Shown here: one piece after another, positions 15,201 to 26,279 of the stretch
Numbering within the stretch: position 1 is the first letter of the stretch
Layout of the letters: each line of letters opens with the position of its first letter
Assembly (NCBI GenBank): GCA_024734555.1
Contig: JANPWX010000098.1
Span: 1,104,504-1,168,503, forward strand
DNA from: Trochalopteron elliotii
Taxonomy: Eukaryota; Chordata; Aves; Passeriformes; Leiothrichidae
Direction of reading: 5' to 3'
DNA: 64,000 nt
Translations under genes and position numbers: made by a program
Notes under the pieces: model-generated
Told to the model about the DNA's origin: nothing
The model's database searches: none
The model's input: the letters and a program-made list of their open reading frames with translations, nothing else

Positions 15201-16723
15201 AACATATAAGGCCATCAAATGAAGAGAGCAGCTTGTAGAAGTGCTGGAAAAGAACTGACATTTAAATTTATTTTTGAAAGTATAAATTTGAAACTTACGA
15301 AAAGAACAAGGTGTGTCTGGTGAAACTGAATAAAGCAGAGATGAATGTGAAGGCAGTTTTTTAATGTGCTTAGCAGACACAGCTGGAGTTTTGTTTTCAA
15401 AATTTTGGCCCTTACCACACACACAGAAATATTAAAAAATAATAGTAACACAAAGTTGGATTCTCACATTGCTCTGTGGAGCCTCAGTGAAATAACAGAC
15501 ATACAAGTGGTCTGGAGATAAACTGCAAGGAACCAGCCAAGGATATATGATTTCTTAATATCATTTAACTGTTGTTTCTTTTTTCACTCTTGGATAATGG
15601 TGAAAAATCAGACTAAGTGCCATCTCAAATCCGTATTTTTGGCAAGATCAAGCCAATAGAGGATTTACGCTTTTGTTTTCTACTTTCTTATTTATCAGTA
15701 AATCTCTCATAAAAAAAAATTAAAGATATCACATGATGTTCTCTCACAGAAAGTGTTTACCAAAGTCTTTTCAGCTCAGAGAATTCATAACATAAATCTG
15801 TGTTATTATCAGTGTTTCAGCAATCGTGTGTTTACGAGGTTGATATATAAAATGAGTGAAAATTATAAACATTTTACAGTGTAACATTGAACCCATCAGC
15901 TTGATTCTGGCAGGTTCCCAGTCTGAGTGTAGTCCTCTGCCTTTCACAGTTTGTTTCCTATCTGCATGACAAAAAGTGCATTTCTCTCACCAAAAATGTG
16001 GTGGCATTTCACAAGGTCCTAATTTGGTACTGTTTGCCATGTCAGGAAGTACTAAGTGGACCCTTTTGGAACCTGCTCCTCTCTTTCCATCTAAGCAGCC
16101 AAAGTGCATTCATCCCCAATGGTCATGTAAGCTTTGAGGTTCCTCAGCTTTGAAATTAAAGAGATGTGTGCAGTGACATGCATCCCCTTGGGTTAAACAT
16201 CATGTTCCATGGAAATTTTCCATTTTTTTGGTTTTAGAGAGTAAAGACTGGAAATTTAGGTTAAGCTATTTTGCCATTTTAAATACAAACAAAAATGGGT
16301 GGAAGCGAACATAGTTTGGTGACAAACTTTGTTTAAACTGTAATTGAAGTGCTGAGGGTTGGAATAGATGAAGAATTATTTTAAACAGTGATAAAAAGAA
16401 AAGGAGTTTTCTTAGCAATATTTGCATGAATGCTCTGAAATGTAAACTTCACATCATCCAGTGTATTTTAAACCCTCATACATTTGAATCTTCAACTGCA
16501 GTTAAGTATTGATTGCTTTTGTAATTAGAACTTATGATGCAATTGATTATACCTGTCCATGTAAGTGCCGGCTGTGGCTACAACATGGACCATGCTAATG
16601 AATATATGGAGAATAAAGTTATCCACTTGTGTCCTCAGGCCTTAACTTGTAAGTTGTATACTGCATTGTCTTTGTAAATGTTGTTGGTGTACAGGAGTAT
16701 TTATAGATTTTGTCTCTCTTCAG

Positions 16724-16805
16724 AGTCAAAGAAGCAGAGGAAGTCTGCAGGCAGAAAAAGGGGAAGTCGCTATACAATATTAGACCAAAACATGACTCTG
16801 GAATT
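16724..16805 (+). CDS. FMN2: FMN2 penultimate coding exon: start of C-terminal tail
   Basis: This 82-nt exon completes the arginine codon left open by the previous exon and then encodes 27 codons. They run from [17 protein letters not shown] to RPKHDSGI. The stretch is basic and forms the first part of the tail known from family studies as the Spire-interacting (FSI) segment of FMN subgroup formins, which binds the Spire KIND domain. The acceptor is CTCTCTTCAG (16714-16723). The donor is GTAAGT at 16806 and the exon ends in phase 0, matching the last exon. The ATG upstream at 16710 is intronic. Compared with the mammalian tail as I remember it, YNIRPK replaces YKIKPR, which keeps the general basic character. 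Confidence 0.94.
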
Positions 16806-18200
16806 GTAAGTAAAAATTCTAGCAATACTTCTGTTTATATCACTTGTTCTAACTTTTTCTCTTTGCATTTTACAGATAGGTTATTCTTGATGTATGTTTT
16901 TGTTCTGGGTGGGTTTTTTTTGTTTTTCTTTAATAACATTTTCCTTAAAGGGGTTAAATTAACAAATTTGAATTCTGCCTATGAATATTACTCCACAAAA
17001 TAGATGTAGCACAAGAAAGAGGAGTTTATTATTGCCTCACAGTGCCAATCTGTTTTCTTCCCAGTCTTGGTGTAGGATGCACATAGAAGGCAGAAAGGCA
17101 GTTTTGGTCTTCCAGCTTATTCAGTTTGTATTCACTCTCTTTCCTACAGATACAGAATGAAAGGAAGTATTTTGATAGTTACACATTTTTCAAGCTAGAT
17201 CACTGTATCAAATACAGTGGTTTCTGATCCACTGATATGGATTTGTTTCGAATAGAAACATAGATAAAGATAATACTGTGCTTTCACCATTCTTTTGAAA
17301 ACAAATAACTAACTTCAGTGATAACAGAGGAGTAATTCTGTTCATTCAATGAAACCTTTCCCCTATGATTGCCTAACCATTATGAGGATCATGACTGATT
17401 TTACAGAAAAAATAATCTGTGATGATATTTATGATATTTAAATCATAACTGTAGCAACTGGTCATAATTTATGTTTGAAAAATATTAGATTTTTTCATGT
17501 GTTTGTGTCCCTCTGTGTCCTCTGCTCCCCACCACCCCAAGACACGACTTAATTATTTTGTGCTTTGTAGTCACAGCTGTGCAGTCATATTATCTGTGAC
17601 ACATTCTGTAAATTAAGCATGTGGTAACTTACTATATTCTAACATAATCTGACAAAGGAAGCAATAATATTGCATTGTTTCTTATTTTGAATGTTTAGTG
17701 AGAGTTAACTGTAGTTAGTGCCACACCACAAGAAGTGTAAATGTAGTGCTAGCTTGGTAAGGAATTATAAACTACACTGTATCAATTTTATTTAAAATCA
17801 GATCAAGATGTTATTTCAAGAAGACACCTCAAATTAACATTGTTTTGGATTTCTCCATCTTACTTATATACTGGTGTATATGAAGAAGCTGAGATTTCTT
17901 TTAAGAAATAATTATTTGTTTAATTATTCCTGTATCATTCTTATTTGCACTGAAACAGGGATCTTCAGTCTTAGTGAAAATTTGATGAGTGAAAAGGAAA
18001 GCAAACAAAAATATTTCACAAGCAGTGTATAGCTGTAGTCTACTTCAGTTCTAGATTCAAAGTTTATTTGTGAAGTCAGTTCTACAGTAAATATAATCAA
18101 ACATTTGCCTGTGTATTTCTATTCTTTTCAGATTTGTGTAAGGTGGTTTTGTGTATACTCAAATCTTGTCCTTATTTTTTAAATTTATTTTATTTTTCAG
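16806..18200 (+). other. FMN2: FMN2 last intron, 1.4 kb
   Basis: The intron has donor GTAAGT and an acceptor preceded by a T-rich tract ending TTTTTCAG (18193-18200). It is AT-rich with no recognised repeat. It contains a short hairpin at 17201-17219. Confidence 0.88.
17201..17219. repeat. Perfect 8-bp inverted repeat, 3-base loop
   Basis: CACTGTAT (17201-17208) and ATACAGTG (17212-17219) are exact reverse complements separated by CAA. A further CCACTG 10 bases downstream can compete for the right arm. It is small and AT-rich, and function is unknown. Confidence 0.45.
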
Positions 18201-18227
18201 AAAGCAAAGATAAGTATGAAAATCTGA
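18201..18227 (+). CDS. FMN2: FMN2 last coding exon: eight codons and stop
   Basis: After the acceptor TTTTTCAG the frame reads K-A-K-I-S-M-K-I and then TGA at 18225-18227, continuing in phase 0 from the GI end of the previous exon. This is the extreme C-terminus of FMN2 and completes the Spire-binding tail. From memory, the mammalian tail ends KISMKT, so only the last residue appears changed. Together the three exons in this window encode about the last 86 residues of the protein. The rest, including FH1 and most of FH2, lies to the left of the window. Confidence 0.93.
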   Translation, partial: KAKISMKI

Positions 18228-18959
18228 GAGAAGAAATTCAAAAGCCATTGTTACCTGGTTTCCAAAACTCAACATGCCTGTGGGTGGGGAGTGAGAGGGA
18301 AGGAAACTACATCATCCTGATCATTTGCTTCCTTGACCTTTTAAAATTTGCGTTTTGTTCTCTAGAGTTTTCCACCAACTGATGTGTTATTGTACATTCA
18401 TTCACGAATGTAATCACTTTAATGGAGTGCCCAGAAATAGGCTAGGTATGGACTTGAAACACCTTCCCTGTACTCTGTATCTCCCTTGCCACACAAAAAT
18501 GGTATTTTGTAAACTGTATGGTATATTACAAATAGGACAAGTCAGCATGCATAGAAAGTGGCGTCTGCAAAAGTTCTGAACATGCTGAAAATTGCATTAA
18601 GTTGAACTTCATAAGAATGCTACTTGGTACAGTAAAACATTTCCATTCCTACTGGCAACATGTAACACAAATACTTCATGGCACTGCACTTAGATTAGGG
18701 AGAGAAATGTTACTCCTAGTGAATTGTTTGTATCTGTTTCATGTTGGCATTTGTAGTTTGTATTTTGAATTGTTAAGTGCTGTTTATACAGTATAATCAA
18801 TGCTTTCCCAACTTGTTTGGTTGCCCTCCATGACTAAATATTTGTGGAACAAGATGTTTACTGTAACTATCTTTAAAATCGATAAGGCAGCATACTTTTA
18901 CTTCATCTTTTGCCAGATAGTGAATGCCAGGTGGTATGGGGGTCAGAAATCCAGCATTT

Positions 18960-18999
18960 AAAAAAAAATAAAAAAAAAAAAAAGAAAAAAAAAGAAAAA
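18960..18999. repeat. A-rich low-complexity tract
   Basis: Forty bases, nearly all A with scattered T and G. No retroposon body is recognised immediately upstream, so it is probably a simple A-rich tract rather than a SINE or processed-pseudogene tail. Confidence 0.7.
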
Positions 19000-20007
19000 G
19001 CAGGAAAATGCAGAAAAGCACAGAAGTATGATAGAGAGTATGAGAGATTTGACTATTATAGTTTGTTAATATATAAAGCAGCTAATACTTTTACATGAAC
19101 TTTAGAAGGTATAGTATAGTTTTAACTGCTGATCACTTAAGTCAGACAGGCTTTTGGCCACATGTACATGACTTCCCTTCTGGAATTAGCTTTACAGTTA
19201 ATTTAAAACTCCTTTAAAGAGCCATTAAAAGATGCACATGGAGACAACATTTATGGAAAACAGTAGCCAATTCTAGTGACAGAACATAGACTACCAACTA
19301 ATTGACATCAATTTCACACTTTACAGAATTACAGACATTTCCTCCAGGCTTTCAGTGTCCCTAACTAGGAGGTTAATGATTGAAATATATGACTTAGGGC
19401 TTCCATTTTAGACCACATGCTTACTTCCTATTTGCAGTCCAGAATCTGCTGTATCAGTTTTGGACTGCTCAACTGATAACAACCCCTTCCTCCAGTCCTT
19501 ATTTAAGAGCCCCAAACCAATCAGCTGGATTGATAACATTTTTCTTTCAAAGCTATTTTTTCCTGAAAGCAGACCATGTGTGCAACTCGGTTGGATGCAC
19601 GTGCTCACAGCTCTGGAGCCTGAAAGACACCGGGGTAAGGCAGATGAGCTCTAACCTTCTGGGTTGTGTTATTCCCTGTCTAATCTAGCACATCAAGAGA
19701 CATTCCGAGCTGTTCAGAGGCTAATATACTCTACAGGGTGTCATAAAAGGAAGTGCAAAATATGACCTCAGGAATCTGTTATTCTTCACGTATACCAAGC
19801 ACTAGAAAAGATGGTTTTTTTCACTGTGTGAAAAGCAAGTCTCCTGATGCTGATAAACCTATATGAAAATCTGTACTAGTAGTAATTTCTAGCAGGAATA
19901 TAAATTACCAAGAATGGAATTCTAAAATTTTGTGTTGATGGGAGTAACATTACTATTTGGGGAAGAGAAAATAAGAGATTATTTGCTGTTACAACTAACT
20001 TATGGAG

Positions 20008-20013
20008 AATAAA
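20008..20013 (+). promoter_or_regulatory. FMN2: Candidate FMN2 poly(A) signal
   Basis: A canonical AATAAA 1.78 kb after the FMN2 stop codon, on the sense strand. A second AATAAA lies at 20279-20284. Either could be used. Confidence 0.4.
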
Positions 20014-20300
20014 AACTTTAAAGAGTAAAGCTATTTTAATGGCACTGATTCAAATCCATGTTTGTATTTATGTAAACAATAGTCTTTTCCTCCTTTGCTC
20101 CTAAGTGCAAGGATACAGTAGCATGTTTTCATTTGTAGCTTTCCTGTTCTCTTCAGTACCTACAGTATGTATATTACTATACTAAATGAAATAATAGATC
20201 ATCTAACAAAGATCACTATGTGCAATACTGTATTTAGTGTTTCTATTCCAATTTTTTTAGAATGTTAATTTATAAGAAAATAAAAGGAATAATAATGAAA

Positions 20301-23300
20301 TAACTGCCTTCTCTTGTCACTCTCAGGCTATGCTATAGTGTGCCACACACTGCTCCCTAAGCACCACATCCCATTCTGGCACCTGTGATGACAGAAGAGC
20401 CTTTGTGAAGAGAGCAGAGGAAATACTGCTTCTCTTTGCTTGCCTTTTGGAAGGGTAGTGACAGTGATTCCCAGTTATGTGGATATACTACCTTTTCCCC
20501 AGATGGTGGTAGTGAGAGTTTCAGCATTTTTTACCCAAGAAGACTATGTAAAACTCACTTCTCCACCTTCTGCATGCCTCCCAGTCTTACATTTGGCTCA
20601 GGTTTGTAACCTGGTCCTACTAACATTGCTATTAAGGATAACTGCCTTTAAGAAGTTGATATTAAGGGAAAAATATGCATTAAAAAGTATTATCTGCAAA
20701 TTATAATCTTTTTTTATATATACAAGTGTTTTAGCAACCTCCTAAAAGGTCCAGCAACCTCCTGAATCTGCCACATACACACATACCCTTTCTAGAGGAC
20801 CTGCAGCATGGATGCTAGAAGTTATTTCAAGCCTCTCTGTGAAGAAGTGTCAGAGGTGGACTGCAGCTGATGGAACCATATTATGATCTTAAGACACGTG
20901 CTGCTACATAGATTTCTTTCATTTTACTCAGACCCAACCTATTGGGTTGAACATGTCTCTCTTTTGTATAGCTCCTCTCCAACCTGTCTCAAACTTCCAT
21001 GCAAAGTAGCCCATTATGTGCAGGACCACAGGTGACCCACAGAACATCCAAAGGGGACTCACAGCACAAGTTTCAATTCTGCTTTTTGTTTCTAGCAGCA
21101 TATTCAACTTTTTACACAATTCTGGACCAATGCTCTTTTTTGTTTGTTTGTTTGGGTATGTTTTAAAGAGGTTGAATGGCCCACTGGTTCCCTCTCCCTT
21201 CATCTGTTCCAATTCCTCTCTCTACTGCAACATCAAGCACTCTACTCTTAAGAGTTGGCCCTAATTCTACAAGAGTTCTCACAGACAAAATCTGAGCCTT
21301 TGTTGATTGCTACCACCACATATTGTTCACTGTTACTCAAATGCAGCAGCAAAAGAAGCACTTTCATATACGTGAGCAGCAAATGTGACTTGCTGGCAAG
21401 AACAATCTGCTTTTTTATGAGGATTCATGTTGTTCTGCTTGCCAATTAAAGCCTTTCAGAAGCATGGTACTTTGTCACGTCATGGCACTGTAGTGGGTTA
21501 CCTTTTTTTGTAGCACCTTCCATCATCCCAAAACACTGCCAAAACTTAGTTTAAGTATTAACCAGCCGTGGCAGTGGGAATAATAATTAGGGGGATCTTC
21601 CACAGGCTGACTTTTTTTCTTGCCCAATTTTTTAGTGATCAGCTTAAAAAGTTGGAAGCAAATATTAATTTCAATGAGAGAACATATAGCAAGTCATTGC
21701 ATTGCAATTATTTTGTTGCAGACTCTAGGTTAAAAGCAAAGCCAAATTTGTGACAAATACCAGTTACTTCAGTAACACAAATTTTAAACTACTATGGACA
21801 GAATAAGTGAACATTGATGAAGTTGAGTTTTTCTGAATATAGTGTAAACAAGTCAGCAAAGGGAGAAAAGAGAAAAAACTATGCCCCACACCATTCATGT
21901 CTGCTATCCATCAAGAGGATTCTCATCAAAAAACAGGTTTTCTGAGCTATTCTCTTGCTTGTAACAGACCCAGCTGTTCCTGTATCTGATATTCATCCAA
22001 CCTACTTGTAAGAGCATCCAGTGGCAAGTCCATTGCCTCAAAAAATTATGTCTTTCTGAACATAAAGGGTCTCTATTGTGTCAGCACTGTTATCTCATTT
22101 ACTCCCAGCTGCTGCTCAAATTTACGCTCTTAGAAACTTCCCTTGCCACCCACCCTAAATTGGGGCCCTGCCAACATGGTTGCAGTGAGCTTAACATGCA
22201 CTGTCCTCCTCCCTTCCCCTGTCCTTAGCACCTGTTCACTTTAAGAAATAACCGCACCTGTCTGACCTACAGCTTTTCCAGCTACTCAGAGAGATTCGCC
22301 TTGTTCTTGGATTGCTTCCACAAGGGGGAGATTTTTGGATCACAGCACATGCCTCTGGTACCACAAGGGTTCAACACTTGGGCAGCAACAGAGAGAGAAC
22401 TGGAGCTGGAGTCTGGGCTGTGCCTCAAGCAGCAGAGGTTCAGGTGGGTGCCAGCCAGTCCATGACCTGCAAAGCAGGAGACTGGCCAAGAAAGGGGTGG
22501 AAATGAGAGAGGGGCATTTGAGGAGGTGACTGCTGAGCTTCCTTTGAGCCAAGTGACAGAGGTGCTCAGGAGGTCTGAGCAGGGGGCCTGACCATACTTC
22601 AGTAGCTAAGGCAAAGTAAAACACCAGTTCTCTAAAGCAACAGCTACTAAAAAAATAAAGGTCTCCAAACACTGAACTGTGAAAGATTTGGGCAAGAGAC
22701 AGGGAAGAAAAGACAGCAAAGGGCTCCTACAAGTGTAGTGCCATAAAGGACATAGCCCTCCCTTGCTAGCTGTGGTCTAGGTTCGTCTGCTTCTTTCCAG
22801 ACCCATCACAGGCATCTCTTCTGGTCACATGGAGGCTCATCAATCAGTGTGACAGCTCCCTTTCTGCACAGAAATTTTCCCTTAAGAAACTGCATTATCT
22901 CTGGGTTGGTAAAGGGAAAAAAAACACCACAAACCCCAAAATATTAAGCTGTGTTTGGACAGACATATGGTGAACCTGTTCAAGAGCAGATACCTAAAGC
23001 TCCTATATCTTAGGATATAACTTTTTTTTCCTTATGAGTAGTTTGGTGCCTGTTACATAAGGATCTATATAGACATTAAACAAAATTACTTAGGTCAGTT
23101 ACTTCTCCTATGGCAAATGCTGGTGGTGTTTCAGCCAGTGGTGGAGCTTTGCTCCTCAGTTTACCAAAAAACCCAGAATAAGTGCATGCAGAATCAACTC
23201 CAGAATCTCAGAATAGTGCATTTTATTTTTCCCTCTTGCCTTCCAGGTACTTGTGAGGGGAACAGGAAACAACGAGAGAAGTAGTTAGGTTTTCCCAACC

Positions 23301-23404
23301 TGTCAGGGTGAGCCATCCATTCACCTATATTTGGGAGGGTGAAAAGGAAGCTGGAGAATATACTGATTAGAGAGCAGATGGACACAAACTGTTGAAGCAA
23401 AACA
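20301..23404. other. Intergenic interval between FMN2 and GREM2 3' ends
   Basis: No gene recognised. It contains an 11-bp direct repeat (AGCAACCTCCT at 20733-20743 and 20753-20763). The stretch around 21.98-22.15 kb is faintly reminiscent of a decayed interspersed repeat that I could not assign. Open frames here are short and not protein-like. A further AATAAA on the - strand (23222-23227) is an alternative, more distal GREM2 end. Confidence 0.6.
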
Positions 23405-23432
23405 TCTGGATGCCATATAACCCTAGAGTAGC

Positions 23433-23438
23433 TTTATT
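23433..23438 (-). promoter_or_regulatory. GREM2: Candidate GREM2 poly(A) signal
   Basis: TTTATT on the + strand is AATAAA on the - strand, about 2.3 kb beyond the GREM2 stop. It is the first canonical hexamer I found downstream of the stop. A distal alternative is at 23222-23227. Confidence 0.45.
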
Positions 23439-24984
23439 ATTTAATCTATAATTTAATAGTTGACCTATAAAATAATTACATTATACTTAAAGCATTTCTT
23501 CATTTTTTGTTTTCATTTATAAAACAAGAATTAAATACACTTTTAACCATTACAAGCTCAACTCAGTTTTTACATAAACACAGCTCCTAGAAGGAGCTTT
23601 AAGCTGCAGCATATTCATATTGCAAACTGGTGAAAAACCCAGGCAGAGCATAGCTTAAAGGAAAGATTCTTGCACGTTTTTCTTAAGTGAATTTACTAGG
23701 GTGCTTTTCTCTCTCTGGTCCAGACTGACTTTCAGTTCATTCCTTCCAAGTGAAGACTGAGATCCCCGGAGTCTTGGTAGATTATACTGCCACCTTCCCC
23801 CTCTGCACTCCGCCCACACCCACACTCTCAAGACTAGTCTGGATTGTGCCCATCCTGGGGCTGGCACAATGCCACAGGGCAGCAGCAACAGCCCCTAAAG
23901 CATTCCCTGCGTGAGGAGTCTCCCTGTGCACTTCTGACACGTTGGAAGGTCACAGCAGAAAAGCGACGTCTGTTTATGGTACAGAGCTGCCAGACCCCAC
24001 CAACCTCACCCTGCCCAGGCCAGGCCCTGTAAACCGCTTGGAGCTCTGGTGGAGATCAGTCCTGAAAGCCTCTTAGGGAGGGAGGCCTGTGCCACATAGT
24101 GGAGACCTGCGGCTCTGAAGCCCCGGCTGGCGACAGTGCTGAACACATTAACCCCTTGAAGTGGCTGCCTGCAAAGAGGCTGGTGGGGAGGGGCCGAGCA
24201 GCAGGCTGCAGATGCTGAACCGTGAGACATGCACAGGGAGTCGGCGTGTCATTGTTAATTTGTAAGCTTCAGACACTGCGTACGCACTGGCTTTGGTTTG
24301 GGGGAAGGGGCTGATGTGAGACAGGATTTTAATGCAGCTGGGACTACTACAGATCAGAACTGTAATAAATGGGGTATACAGGACATGTTAAACTCCATCA
24401 ACTGAATAACAACATAGTATGATTTAAAATGAACTGCAAGTGTTCACCAACACGTATTGTGCAGGTCTCAAAAACTGAGTGGACCACCAATAGTGTAGCA
24501 ATTATAACTTACTCTCTCCCTGCTCCCATGGCTGTAACCCATTCCAGCAGCACTGACTGAGGCATTTGTCCTTAAACACTAACACAATTAACATGGTTTC
24601 CAGTCATGGGAGAGACACCACTCCCAAAACTTGATGACATTTATGTAGCTTTTGTTTTCAGTCCAGCAATGACCAAACTTTGTCCTTTGTGTGACAGCAC
24701 TTTTGTACCTTTGGGGACACATCATTCCCTTAAGTGTTTTCTCCCACTACCCTTCCACCTCCCCTGGTTCGAGCAGGCATAAATATAAGGTCATAAACAG
24801 CTGTTGTCCTTTTTGGAGTAAGAAACACACACACATATCTAACATACAAAAACCTACTAAAAGCATAGTAAAACCATGTCCATTTTAAGCCAGACAGCTG
24901 ACCTAGCAACCGAGTCTCTTAACATTTTAATCGCTGGCATATTCTGCCACAAGAAAAATATACATGGCTAGGTCTATAATACTT

Positions 24985-24998
24985 TAAACAGCTGTTTA
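24985..24998. repeat. 14-bp perfect palindrome in GREM2 3' UTR
   Basis: TAAACAGCTGTTTA is self-complementary and contains a CAGCTG E-box at its centre. As RNA it could fold only with distortion, having no loop. As DNA it is a symmetric site. Confidence 0.4.
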
Positions 24999-25757
24999 CT
25001 ATAGCTAGGTTACAAAATAAACACTGCTGCAGAGGCCATGTGTTCAATATACTCTAACCACAACAGCATCAGAACCCACCCTCAGTCTACTCTGTGGTTA
25101 CCGTGGCTGACCCAAAGCCTCACCCTCTTCCCCTTGCTTCTGATCTGCCGTTCAGACAACAAGCCCAGAACCATCTGTCATTGCACAAGTGAAGTCATCT
25201 TAAGGAGAGGAGCTTCATCAGTGAGTCTTGCTCGCTTTTTACACATTACTCCTCGTTACTCTCCCTCGTCCGTGTCCCCCAGTCCTGGGCAGCATCCCAG
25301 CACTTCCAAGTGAGAGAAGCAAGCTCCAGACCAAGCACAGGGAAGGCGTTCTCGACTTGTGGAGGGAACTGGAGTGTAGGGCAAGGGCTTTACTCCACAC
25401 AGTGGAAACATTTAATGCTGGATTCAGCCAACTGTTCACTTAGATGATCAATCCCAACTTCTGTGAGCCTGCTCCACTCCAGAAGAGTCAACTGCCAGAT
25501 GATATTTAAAATACAATGAAACTTTATGGTGAAGTGCCTAACACAGCTGGTTAAAAAGCATTATTCCAGTAGGCAAGTGACAAGGAGCCTTTCCTTGCTG
25601 GAGAGATGCCTCCTGAAAGAAAACGAAACACCAACAAAAAAAAAAAAAAGGGAAAAGAAGAAATAAACCAACAAAATGGACAGTCTGCTCAGTGGGAGAG
25701 GAGAGGCAGCAGTAAAGCTGATGGAGGCAACACCAAGCAGCAGCCACGTGCCTATTC

Positions 25758-26264
25758 TCACAGTTTGCCTGAGCTGTTCAGATTCACAGACATGCACCGG
25801 CACTGCTTGACCTTCTGAATTTTCTTGAGTCGGAACGGTGGGTCCAGCTCGGGGCACTCCAGCTGCACGGTGGAAGAGGTGACCTTGTGTGGCTTGCAGA
25901 AAGCACAGGACTGGAAGGACTCCTCCTCCTTCTTCACGTGCCGCGGGATGTAGAAGGAGTTGCACTGGCCGTAGCAGAAGCGGTTGATGATGGTGCGGCT
26001 GATGCAGCCCTCCTCGCTGACAGTCTGCCGCAGCGGCTGCGTCTTGCACCAGTCGCTCTTGAGGTACTTCCTCTCGGTGACCACCAGGGCCTCCTGGCTG
26101 GAGGCCAGCACCTCCTTGTTCAGCTGCTGCCTCCGCTCCGAGTGGTTGCTGCTGCTGCCTTTGTACGGGGAGGGAATGGCACCTGCAGGGCGGTTTTTCC
26201 TGGCGTCCGTCACTGGAACCAGTGCTGCCATCAGGAAAACGGACAAGGCGAATTTCCAAACCAT
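25758..26264 (-). CDS. GREM2: GREM2 (gremlin-2 / PRDC), complete, 168 aa
   Basis: Gremlin-2 is a secreted DAN-family antagonist that binds BMP2/BMP4-type ligands outside the cell. The start is set at ATG 26264-26262, just after a splice acceptor, because this gives 168 residues, the family's usual length. An in-frame ATG at 26288 is inside the intron. Residues 1-21 form a signal peptide (hydrophobic core FALSVFLMAALV, likely cut near DA|RK). A basic linker with a KNRPAGAIPSPYK motif follows, then the conserved EVLASSQEALVVTERKYLK block. The cystine-knot domain runs from C73 to C157 with cysteines at 73, 87, 97, 101, 120, 123, 137, 155 and 157. RFCYGQCNSFYIPRH is diagnostic. N-glycosylation sequons are at N40 (NHS) and N163 (NSS). 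The KNRPAGAIP and PPFRLKKIQKVKQCRCMSVN segments separate it from GREM1. The whole protein is in one exon. Confidence 0.97.
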   Translation of the reverse strand: MVWKFALSVFLMAALVPVTDARKNRPAGAIPSPYKGSSSNHSERRQQLNKEVLASSQEALVVTERKYLKSDWCKTQPLRQTVSEEGCISRTIINRFCYGQCNSFYIPRHVKKEEESFQSCAFCKPHKVTSSTVQLECPELDPPFRLKKIQKVKQCRCMSVNLNSSGKL

Positions 26265-26279
26265 CCTGCAAAGGGCAAC
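26265..26279 (-). promoter_or_regulatory. GREM2: Splice acceptor of GREM2 coding exon
   Basis: On the - strand the sequence TTGCCCTTTGCAG ends at 26266 and the exon begins with a single G before ATG. This fits the known GREM2 structure of a non-coding first exon and one coding exon. It argues against the upstream in-frame methionine being the start. Confidence 0.8.

Larger units (their letters stand above)
18228..20300 (+). other. FMN2: Probable FMN2 3' UTR
   Basis: This is the non-coding stretch after the FMN2 stop, with many stops in all frames. Its end is estimated from the AATAAA hexamers at 20008-20013 and 20279-20284. It contains a 7-bp stem-loop at 18393-18412 (arms TACATTC and GAATGTA) and an A-rich tract at 18960-18999. 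The AATAAA at 18967-18972 lies inside that tract and is a weaker candidate. Transcript evidence would be needed to set the real end. Confidence 0.5.
23405..25757 (-). other. GREM2: Probable GREM2 3' UTR
   Basis: Non-coding sequence after the GREM2 stop. The proposed end follows the AATAAA hexamer at 23433-23438 on the - strand, in an AT-rich stretch. That gives a 3' UTR of about 2.3 kb; long GREM2 3' UTRs are known in mammals. The part at 23.75-24.3 kb is noticeably more GC-rich and contains several CpGs, including a TGCGTACGCA palindrome at 24277-24286. The boundary is inferred from the signal only. Confidence 0.5.

Noticed and set aside
18967..18972. AATAAA as the FMN2 polyadenylation signal
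   Set aside because: It sits inside an A-rich tract where the hexamer arises by chance, and there is no support for cleavage just downstream.
18960..18999. A-rich tract as a retrogene or SINE tail
   Set aside because: No retroposon body or target-site duplication recognised beside it.
21980..22150. Possible old antisense CR1 (phrases like CATCCAACCT and CATCCAGTGG)
   Set aside because: Resemblance is limited to a few words, the order of CR1 blocks is not maintained, and no 3' end is visible.
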